Source of the DNA: Thamnaconus septentrionalis
Lineage: Eukaryota > Chordata > Actinopteri > Tetraodontiformes > Monacanthidae
Direction: 5' to 3'
Assembly (NCBI GenBank): GCA_009823395.1
Contig: CM020511.1
Location: 20,807,001-20,871,000 of the forward strand
DNA: 64,000 bases
A program made the position numbers and the translations under genes. Of the stretch, positions 12,045-59,305 are shown in pieces. Under the pieces are notes generated by a model. It saw nothing but the letters and a program-made list of their open reading frames with translations. It ran no database searches and was not told where the DNA came from. Within the stretch, counting starts at the first letter, position 1, and every line of letters begins with the position of its first letter.

Positions 12045-12873
12045 GGTTGTTTGAAAAGCAGTCAGTCACGCCGCTCGAGTCTCTCTGGCATCGACTACCT
12101 GATGCGCCTAAGGATGTCAAGACAATCGCCTATCACATCGATCGCAAATTGACCTGCTCATGTGAGTTAGTTCTTGTACATATACTATCATGTCGTGCTC
12201 CATCGTTTAAAGCCTCTATAAATATTTTATGTTTAAAAAGGTCACATGATCAAATTACTTACTGTGGACTCTTATTGTATTAACTGGCTTTTTGGATGGT
12301 GACAATTCTTTATTTTTGACTTTAAAAAAAAACCAAACAAAACATACACGGTATGATCGCACGAGGTAATTCATAATGAATCAGACAATGTGAGAACATT
12401 AACCTCTGTAATGCACAAACGCATCAGAAACGTCACATGCGAGCGCCAGTAGTGATTTTATGTCGCGTTCAGTACAAAAACGGAACTTCAGTGTATTTTT
12501 CTGTGCTTGTGTCAAAGTTTTGACTTATTTCACACACTCTCTTTGCTTTAATTCTCTAAGATGGCACAGGCTGAACCTCGCGGTTTTCCTGTTTCTCGGA
12601 GCGCCTGTGTTTTTGTTTTGTATTTGGGTGCGCGTGTGTCTTTAAGAACGTCAGCCTTACCTGTGCGTGCACGGTGCGCGCCCGCGCGATCAACTAGTCT
12701 GCACTACTGTGTCCCCTGTGTCCCATACTCTGTAAACACCGTGTGACACCAGTTGCGCACAATTTTATACCGTTTCTACTCCAAAGACGCAGCAGGTGGG
12801 TGGGGGGCTGGGACCCCATCAGCTGGCCGGCAGGGACGCGCCTGAACCGGAGAAGCATGTGCGGCTTCCGTGG

Positions 12874-12946
<73 letters not shown>

Positions 12947-13338
12947 ATAGGAATCCTTTAGCAACAGGGCTCGCTCTAAATGCGGACATGGGTGTTCCTC
13001 CTCCCTCCTCCTCCTCCTCCTCCGCACGCTCATTTCTCGCGCGCTGCTGTTCCTGCTCGTTCAGTTTCGACACTGATCGGCTGATAGGGGCGCCTCTCCG
13101 ATGCCACTCTGCTGCTGCTGACAACTTAGAAGAACCCTCCTCCCTCCGCTCCGGTGCGCAGGGCAGGAATGGTCCTCGGGAGCGCGTCGCGTCCTGCGGC
13201 CGTCGGGGAAGAAGTTGGGACGGCAGCGCTGCTTCTCACCGCGCTCGCCGCGCCGATGGTTTAATACGCCGAAAGAAGACGAGGCAAGAAGAGAAGAGAA
13301 GAGGAGTGGAGTCAAAGGGAGGTGGAGGAGGTGACGGA
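12045..13338. promoter_or_regulatory. Shared promoter region between divergent ccdc12 and nbeal2
   Basis: The ccdc12 start codon (12044, minus) and the nbeal2 start codon (13339, plus) point away from each other across 1,294 bases. The nbeal2-proximal half, about 12640-13420, is GC- and CpG-rich, as in a CpG-island promoter. A long (CT)n tract lies at 12876-12944. This suggests shared regulation of both genes. Transcription start sites cannot be placed from sequence alone. Confidence 0.65.
12876..12944. repeat. (CT)n microsatellite in the nbeal2 promoter region
   Basis: About 34 uninterrupted CT units, a pyrimidine tract on the plus strand, about 400 bases upstream of the nbeal2 start codon. 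Confidence 0.97.
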
Positions 13339-50417
<37,079 letters not shown>

Positions 50418-51206
50418 GGCGGCCGAGGACGGAGGCACGACGAGCTCCATGAGCTCCGGACCTTCAAGGAGGACGGAGCTCCTCAACACCTCCAGCTTCC
50501 TTCCACCTGCCGATCCCTCCCAGAGGGGAACTTACACACAGAGCACTTTCACTCTTCTTAAACCTTTCCATATTTTATGGCCTGTTTCATTCACGGCTCC
50601 GCACTGTTTTTCTTTGTTGTTTTTTTGTTTTAAATCAGCATCATTCCAAAGAGCGGCGGCGGCGGCGTGGGGAAAGATCTCCCTCTTTTTGGGGTTGTGA
50701 ACTCAACTGTTGTTGAACTGTCACGTTTCAGCGAGTGTGACTGATGCACGTCCAGCCTCAGATATAGAGCGTCGTAATGCTGTGAACCCTGCCCCTCCCC
50801 CGGACCCCCGTGCGTCCGTGGCTTGTATTTCTTGTCTCTGCAGAGGATCAGCTGTGATTGACCCCTGCGCTGTTGAATGTCCCACAGCCATTGTTTGGCA
50901 ATGGCGCCTTCTTTTCTTGCATTTCCTTTTAAAAAAAAAAAAAAGTCCTGGAAACTTGAAATCATATCCTGACTGTAGATGTTTCTCTGGAGATTTCCAC
51001 ACTGCAATACAAGGTAGAGACCACCAGAGGGTCGACCCGGCCGGGGATTGGTCTCTGAGTGGATGACATGTGGATGACACATGCACCACAATGCCACATT
51101 GTGCGACTCCTGCATTCCTTCAGGCGGAACTGTTACAGCTGAAGCAAAGACTGCCTTTAATGGTCAAGGATGAAAAGAAGAAGAAGAAGAAGAAGAAGAA
51201 GAAGGA

Positions 51207-51212
51207 AATAAA
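51207..51212 (+). promoter_or_regulatory. Candidate polyadenylation signal (nbeal2, proximal)
   Basis: AATAAA after a GAA-repeat tract, 790 bases past the nbeal2 stop codon. Further signals exist at 51928-51933 and 52510-52515 (ATTAAA), so alternative 3' ends are possible. Confidence 0.4.
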
Positions 51213-52693
51213 CAGAGAAAAGACAAAGAATACGCTTGCTTTTCCCATGATGCCTTAACACACTGGAGTAAAAAGGCCTTTTACAGTTGAGACGGTTTAC
51301 TTGTTTTATATGTCACGTGACTGCCGCCCTGTTTTTTTTTGTCGTTTTTTTTTTTTTGTTTTTCAGTTTGATTTGATAAGTGCCTCTTGTTTTCAGCTTG
51401 TGTCTGGAGCCCTACAGTAACAGAACTCACTGAATTCCAACCAAGCAGCGACACTTCAGCTTTGAGCAGCTGCAGCAGTGACTCAGGTGATGACAATGAG
51501 ACGCCGGTGAACTCGCTCGCCGCAGGCACCAGGGGGCCTGCCTGAGCTCGCCGTCGTCGTCGTCGTCGTGCCCCAAAACATCTGACGAGTCTGAAGAAGA
51601 AGAAGCAGAAGGAGAAGAAGGAGGAGAGGAAAAAAAGGGTCTGTGAGTAGTCGTGAGATAAAATTGACTTCCTGCCAGCAGCCTGTTGTTTTCTAACTGC
51701 GGCCAGAACAAAGTGGAATCCATGCAGCGGGAGAGAGAGAGAGAGAGAGACAAAGGGAACCATGAGATTTAATGCAATAACCGTGACATGGCACACACAC
51801 ACACACACACACACACAAATGTCCCACTGTCTTTGTGAGTAGCGCTCAGATATAAGCTCCAGTGGCAGTGAGTGGGGCTGAGTGAACATCAGTGTTTTGC
51901 TGAGTGGCTCCAGAGTCACAATGTTGAAATAAATAAGTCAGTAAAAACCACTTTTACTTTGCATTGGGAGTTTGGAAGGAGTGAGTGAGTGTTGAGGAAG
52001 GAATCAAGGAATCAGCTCCTCAAGAACGTATTGAATTGTCTTTGTGTTGCCCTTGTGTGTCTTGATACAACACTGCTTAGAGTGTGTGTGTGTGTGCATG
52101 TGTGTGAGAGAGAGAGAGAGCACTCTTGAGTTTGGCTGTGTTGGGTTTCACTGCAGTGATGTTGCCCTCAGAGCCTGCAGGCCTCTGCAGCCTTCCTTCC
52201 TTCCAGTGCTGGCTCTGGCTCACTCTACCATCACACTCTCTGCCCCAGGGGTCAAGGGTCATGTTGTAAATACTGTATTTTTTTTTAAATAGTGTTTTTT
52301 TTGTTGAAGACGTCCTGCTGCGTGTGGTTGGACGAGACATAAGAAGCCTTAAGCTGATGGCCAGCACTGCCTTGTGATCTGTATGTATCTGTCTTTCCGC
52401 ACAACTGCTGTCATTTAGCCTTTGTATATGGACTCTTGGGGAGATGTTTGAAATACACTTTTAAAACGTGCTGATGCTGCTTGGAACAAGCGGCGTGAGC
52501 TACTTGTAAATTAAACAATGATAAGTGAACTTCCTGCCGTGTCGCGTCTCATTGCTCTCTTGAAATGGTCCCAGTTTGGTCGGCGGGAGGCCTGTGATTT
52601 ACTCACATTAAATCCACATTAAGATCCACAGAGAAGCATGAAACACTATCAACACAATAAACTCATACAATTCAGATACACTAGGTTGGCTTT

Positions 52694-52755
52694 TGTTCAG
52701 ACAGATAAAAATGAAAACAGATGTTATCTGTTTTCATTTTTATCTCTCTGAACAA
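52694..52755. repeat. Near-perfect 29-base stem hairpin downstream of nbeal2
   Basis: AGATAAAAATGAAAACAGAT (52703-52722), loop GTT, then its exact reverse complement (52726-52745). Beyond this 20-base perfect core, GTTCAGACAG on the left pairs with CTCTCTGAAC on the right with one mismatch. Confidence 0.85.
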
Positions 52756-53090
52756 CAGAAAACCAAGTGTGTATCTACCAACCAAGACAGAATGAACATT
52801 TTCAATCTGTCTCATACAATTCATATACAGACATATTTTCCACATGCAGATGGGTTTTTTTCCACATACAAAAACTTGACAACACAGACGAACACAACTT
52901 CAAAGAACACAAACGGGTTCAAAATGCATCAGTACTGCAATGAAACATTCAAGAGACATTCAATCAGAGCAAAGCAGAGAAGCACAACCCTCCTCAGCCA
53001 AACCCTCAGGGACCACGGCCCATCATTGGAAAATAAAGGACTTCAGTTCCCGGTGTGTGATCCTGGGCCGGATGAGAAGCCATCCAGAGT

Positions 53091-53092
<2 letters not shown>

Positions 53093-53121
<29 letters not shown>
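53093..53121. repeat. (AGC)n trinucleotide repeat
   Basis: About ten uninterrupted AGC units in the nbeal2-nradd intergenic region. Confidence 0.95.
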
Positions 53122-53123
<2 letters not shown>

Positions 53124-53814
53124 CGGAACGTCCAGCCTCGCATGCGTCTGCGATGTTTAACCCTGCTGGAGTTGAAAAGGTCGCAGCCGGCAGCGGCACA
53201 TGGACTCCAAGAGGGGAGACTTTGATCTCCTGGTGGGCTGAACATCCTGTCGGCCTGCCCATAAACACCTCCAGGGGCACAATTGAAGGGGGGACGGCGG
53301 GGGGCTCGGAGGTGAAAAAAAAAAAAGAAAAAGAAAGGAAGCCTGCAGATTCCCGGCCAAATACAAACCGCAGAGTAGCCGTCAAGGGAAGTGGAGTGGG
53401 ATGGTGCGGTGGGCCGGGGGTCACTCTCATGTGCCCCCCCCACCACCTCGACAATGGTGGGAGGGGTTGACACCTCGACTCTCTCTGGGTTATTGGCCCC
53501 TGTCTGGCTGCACCTGAGGGGATGGATGTCACGGAACTGCTGCAATTCCTGCGCCGTTCCGCTGGTTCCACTGCCAAGGAGCTGCAAGAAGCCCTCACAG
53601 GAGAAGCCCTCACAGAAGAAGCCCAGGCCCTTGTCAGCCGGCGGCAGCAACAGACCAGGGCCCTTCCCTTCGCACTGCCTTCCTTTTTTCCACAATTTGT
53701 TTATTGACTTTTTCATTTTGATAAACACACATTCATACACTCAAAGAAAACTCTAAATTGTAAAAAAACAAAACAAAAAAACATGTTGAGTTGCTTTTGA
53801 AAACATTGTGTAGA

Positions 53815-53930
53815 CCAGGCATTGGCAAACTACAGCCTGAGGGTCGGTCATATGCGGCCTGCTAAGCTTTTTAATCCGGCCCACCGAACTTGAAGAATTA
53901 TACTAACAGTCAGTCAGTCATAAAATAGCT
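53815..53930. mobile_element. hAT-like element end fragment
   Basis: CAGGCATTGGCAAACTACAG followed by a GCGGCCTGC/CCGGCCCACC pattern resembles the left end of vertebrate hAT elements. The other end was not found. Low confidence. Confidence 0.4.
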
Positions 53931-55745
53931 GAAAAACGCTGTATTTCTGTCTACTAAAAGCTGTATTTCATCCATTTTTTCAGTGTTTTCAGAGTCATTT
54001 CCACAAAGAGCTAAACTTGATGGTTGATTGTGGAATTATTTTGTTCTAAAATGAACTCATGAAGTGTTTTTCTCTTCTTTCTTGTGCCGACCGCCGCTGT
54101 GTGTCCTGTGTGTGACTGGAACAAGTTTGATCAGAGCAGCGGCGTCCTGGCTGTCTCCTCTCAATCCTAGGCCGGCTTTGAAGTGCAAACAGTATTGTGT
54201 CTGAGGGACCTTCTCCATTTGTTTCCCTCTGAAGTCTGCAGCCCCCCCGTGATGCATTCACTAGAATTTACAAGGTGTGTAATTTACCCTGCGTTGGTTT
54301 TCTAATCTTTTGAATTGCCGAGATCAAACATGCGGCTCATCTCCAGGGCATCTTGTTTGATTCGCATGCTGCCTCCTTTGTCCCTGATAACAACTGATCT
54401 CAGCCACCTAAGTATCCCCGTAGGGTCGTAAAATGCTCCCGAGTCACGGAGCTCAGCCTTTGATTGGCTTTTATCTCCAGGTATCTCCAGCATGCAAATA
54501 TGAGGCAGTGGAACAGAGAAACTGCGGTTGGATGCCTCAGTTTCAGGGGAAACTCTCAGGATGTTTAATTGGTTAGTTTTCACCACCAAAGGTCATCGTC
54601 TCAAAACACAACATCGTGTCAATTCCTGCACATTTGTATTATTGTTTCCTTTCTTTATGTTGAGTCAGACTCACAGTCCTGCTTTTGACACTTTATTTTC
54701 TGAGTTTATGTTAACAGATATATGTAAGATTTAGTAGCATCTGAAGCCTATTAATTACACATTAATACCTGCAGTCTGTATGAATGCTGCATAGCCGGGC
54801 TGTCACACAGTCGTGGCTCTCAGACTGACAGCAGACTGTCCAGCAGAGGGCAGGTGACCTTTCAATAATATGCAAACGTTTTGCTCTCAGCTGTAAACTC
54901 CACCTGACATGATGTCTGTATTTTAATAACACAAAGCTGCTGAAAACAGAAGTTGTTGGTCAGTTACACAGTTGCTTTGGTTTGGTTATTTTAAAAAACA
55001 AAACAAAAAAATGATAAGAATTATAAAGATGACCAACTAAAGACAAACATATCATGGCCAAAGTGTAGCATGAAAAAAGAAAAAAGTATTTTTCTTGACA
55101 TGGACCACATGCACATCTCAAATGAATGTAACAACTGCAGGTCGACTTGTAAGGATTCCACTAATGTATCTTATTAGAACATGGTTCTGCTCGGAGTTTT
55201 ATGATTTTCCCTGGCATGGTAGCTGAAAAAAAAAACAGTTGTGACATAATTTTTTTTTTAATGCAATTATTATACAACAGAATCTGCTTGTGTACACTTA
55301 TTTTTGTAGCTACTGGATTTTTTTTTTTTAAATTCCCTGAGGACTGTCTGAATGGATCAATAAAGTTCTATAACATGAAACATAAGTAGTGACATTAATA
55401 TATTTCACAATCCGTGTTATTGGCATCGAATGCTGCAAAAAGTTCCACGGCGGGCCTTGAATTTCAATTGATTATGCGAGTCATATTTTCATCCTGTCTG
55501 CTTGCATCGTGTCTCCAAACAGACAAACTGTTGATCGCAGCAGTTGTTTGTTTTTTCTTTTTCCTTTTTTTCCTTTTTTCTCTCTCTCTTTTTCTCCCAG
55601 CGAGCTCGGATGCAGCCAATCAGCAGCCGCCTTCCAAAGCTGAGGAGATGGGAGGAGAAAAAGGGCCCGAGCGGAGCGGAGTTCTTCTTCCTGCCTCATC
55701 TGATCCGGAGCGGCTGGAGAGGTGGCAGTGGCGGGGCCATCCCAC

Positions 55746-55747
<2 letters not shown>

Positions 55748-55786
<39 letters not shown>
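55748..55786. repeat. (CA)n microsatellite upstream of nradd
   Basis: About 19 CA units, some 320 bases before the nradd start codon. Confidence 0.95.
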
Positions 55787-55787
<1 letters not shown>

Positions 55788-56102
55788 GCAACTGTGTGTC
55801 GGCGTCGCTCAGCGGGGGGACGCGGGCTTGAAGAGAAGGAAATGCGGATCAGGGATCAGAACCCGCTGACTCGCTAGAAAAGTCGCTCTCTCATGCGTGA
55901 AGGCATCCGATCACTGGAGTAAAGCGGACTGAGTGGAACCGGCACTTCTTTTCTTTTCTTTTCTTTTTTTTTTCCTTTTCATTGAATTTGGTTCCAATTC
56001 GTGCGTCATTTTCTATTTCGGGGGATTTTCTTTTTTTTTTTTTTTTACGCTTCCTGACTTCCCGACTTGTGTGCGCTCGAGTGACCGCGGAGGCTGGAAG
56101 AC

Positions 56103-56912
56103 ATGGACGTGTTTGCCATCTGCGCGCTTCTGCTGTTAAAAGTAAGTTTTTGAAAACACGGAGCTCCGACTCCGCGCGCTGCTCGTCTGCTTCATCCACC
56201 CACCGCGTCACGGCAGCAGGGTTGAAGAGGCCGCTGAAAAGAGACATTCCATCTTCAAGGGGGGACAATCATTAATTTTCACACCCTCTGCGGCCGAAGA
56301 AAATGCCTTTGACGCACTTTTATCCGATTGAGGCCGTGTCACATGACCCCTGCTGCTGCTGCTGCTGCTGCTGTTGAACATAGTTGTTGTCATTGTGTCC
56401 AGCAAAGAAAGAGGCCAGGACTTGTGATCGTCTGGTCATCCCTTCTTTCCACTTCTCTCCCCATTCTCAGTGTTAGGATAGAAAGCTGACTGCAAGCCCT
56501 CTCATCTCACCACATCTCAGCTGCACATATTTGGAATGCGGCCTCACTGGCTGCACATCATCCAGCAGCAGGGCTGCTGAAGACCTCCCAGCATCCGATC
56601 ATTGAGATTGTGCACATTAGGTTTGATAGACGGTGGATGGTACACAACACAGCTGTTTGCTTGTTCTTCTCTTTCTTAAAAAGACTTGGAAGTGTTTGCC
56701 ACCACTGTTCCAGCCAACAATGTGACACTGGAACAAAAGCCCTGTGGCTCTTCAGGTCCTGTCTGGACGCGCTCCTCCATTTCTCCTCACATCAAAGTGT
56801 TTTGATAAGCCCTCGGCTCTTCGCACCGCGGCGCTCGGCTCGGATTAACGGCCAAGCCCGAGATGTGGTTTCGACTCTCTTAAGCGATAACATCTGGAAC
56901 AACTGTTTCCCA

Positions 56913-56947
<35 letters not shown>

Positions 56948-57068
56948 CCTCTCTCTCTCTTGCTGGGCTTCTATTTCCTGGCCGCCTCCAGGAGTTTACG
57001 GTGCTTTTTTGCCACATTTGGTGCGGTTGGAGGTGGGGAAATGTGGCTTCGGCCTGCGGATCACTGGC

Positions 57069-57103
<35 letters not shown>

Positions 57104-57560
57104 GCGGAACGTTTTAAGCTCAGACGTTGTCATAGTTTTCATCCCCCCTTCCTTTCCTTTCTTTCCATGCTTGTGTGTGTGTGTGTGTGTGTGTGTGTGA
57201 GTTTGTTGGTGGGTGGAAGTTGTTTGGTGCCGCCGTAATTTCAGTTTCCATGCAGTCATTTTAAGGGGGGTGATCGTTTTCTTCGAAATGCGAGACGCTT
57301 CACGACACTGTGGAGTGCAGCGTGTTTTTAGGGGAGGAGAAGAAAAAACCCGTGCATAAATGGTTATCGGATTACCGCGCGCCGTTCTGCTCGACTTCAG
57401 ATCATCACAGTCCTGGCAGAAGCGTGATGGCGCAATGAAAAGGGAAACTAATCATTTGACCCTCCCTGCTCCCCTGTGCACTAATGACGCTGGAGATAAG
57501 GCGCCCAGTGGCCGTCTGCAGGCCTGCTGGTGAGGTCTGGGGGTCATTGTCTGCACGCAG

Positions 57561-57603
<43 letters not shown>

Positions 57604-57735
57604 ATCCTTTGTGTGTTTATTTTCACACACACCGTATTGACTGTGGGAACTTGCTGCCGACAGGGCTTCAGAAGAGCTTCCACTTCAAAAGAGCGGCCGA
57701 GAAAGATTTCCAGGGCACATGGGGAAGGCTGGAAT

Positions 57736-57805
<70 letters not shown>

Positions 57806-57922
57806 CTGCGATGACTGAGTGACTCTGGCAGCCGCAGAGTTGAGAGCCCCATTGAAAGCGGCGCTCCCTGGTGGTCCGTCTGTTCTCGCTGGGGACTCCC
57901 CTCACATTGCAGCTCCTTCACT

Positions 57923-57957
<35 letters not shown>

Positions 57958-58329
57958 TTTTTGCCCACAGGGCCAACAGATAACAGTGATTATTCTCCGC
58001 TGCACAAAGAGAAGCGTCCGATCAGAAAGTGACGCCACGGCAACAGAGAAGGTCCACGACTCGTGGCTTTCTGACCCCACACGCTGCAGAGCTTCCTCAC
58101 ACCAACAAACACCGAGCTGTGTCCATATATAGAAGTCTGTTATACTGTATATACAGTGCATAATTATTTACACATGCCTCCTCTGGTAAAGTAGCATCAC
58201 TGTTCGCACTCAGTGGGGCATGAGGAGGAATATTTTTAGCCAGCCGTGCCAGGACCAGTTGGACCTTCTGCAGCTCGCTGGCGCTGTGGGAATCAGAAAA
58301 CCCACAAGAGCTGAAAGCAGAGCGGGTGG

Positions 58330-58390
<61 letters not shown>

Positions 58391-58517
58391 TGCTCTCAGA
58401 CGTGATCACACCCAGTTCCTCTGTCAAGAGTTGCGATTTTAAAGCTTCCTTGTGTGTTGGACATTTTATTTTTCCTGCGACTGGTACAATAGCGCGTGGT
58501 GAACAAGTGTGTGCGTG

Positions 58518-58553
<36 letters not shown>

Positions 58554-59274
58554 TCTGGCTTGCCTTGTCTGGAGGCCCCTACAGGTCGACACACGTTGCC
58601 GCTGTCTCCTGCTCGTCCCTGGAGACAAAAGAGAGACACCTCCCCCCCTCCTCACCCTCCATTCTCACTCCCCCCTCCCATCACCCCCCCACCCCCAAGT
58701 CTCGCAGGGTTAGGGCTAGTTGTTAGACATCTGTTTGCTCTTGTTAGCCCCCCCCCCCACCCGCCACCCCCGAGGCGGCGCGGGCCAATCTAGCCCTTAA
58801 AGTGCGCGCATGTTTAAGATGCCGTTGTTGCCCCCCTCCCCCCCCTCCCCCCAGGGAAGAGGAGGGAAGCCGGTTGCCAATGTGCTGACCTTCCAGAGAC
58901 ACACCTGCAGGGTTTGGGGCCACTTCAAAGGTCCCCTCTCAGCCAAACACACACGCACGCCTGCATGCTGTGCGGCTCTCGGTGGCCTCGGAGCTGTCTC
59001 CATTACCCCCCGACCCCACCCCCCCTCCCCAGACCCTCCCTTCTTCTTCCTTCTTCTCCTGACACAAACACACGTACGTTTGATCCTCTCACACACACAC
59101 AGATGCGCATAGCTTCATGCTCAGATTTGAAAACGAGTGGGAGTGCGGAAGTGCCTGCCACCCTCCCACCCCACCCCCCCCCACCCCACCCCACCCCACC
59201 CAGTGCGGCCCCTCCATGCCTTAATCTCTCCAGCAGGTCTTGAAGTCATTTGATTAAAGCCAGCCACTCCTGTC

Positions 59275-59305
<31 letters not shown>

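Larger units (their letters stand above)
50418..56102. other. nbeal2 3' UTR and intergenic DNA before nradd
   Basis: No supported gene. Candidate nbeal2 polyadenylation signals: AATAAA 51207-51212 and 51928-51933, and ATTAAA 52510-52515. Contents: (GAA)n 51177-51203; (CA)n 51793-51817; a near-perfect hairpin 52694-52755; (AGC)n 53093-53121; a GC-rich stretch 53160-53700 with open frames on both strands; a hAT-like fragment from 53815; and (CA)n 55748-55786. A pyrimidine-rich zone (55555-55600) and a CCAAT box (55616-55620, AGCCAATCAG) lie about 490 bases before the nradd start codon and may belong to its promoter. Confidence 0.6.

Noticed and set aside
53090..53740. 216-codon minus-strand open frame ending in poly-Cys
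   Set aside because: Contains a translated trinucleotide repeat and a poly-Phe run from poly-T, no domain, no splice context.
58220..58405. Poly-Ala small open frame in nradd intron 1
   Set aside because: Product of the CTG19 repeat in one frame, with no conserved flanks or splice sites.
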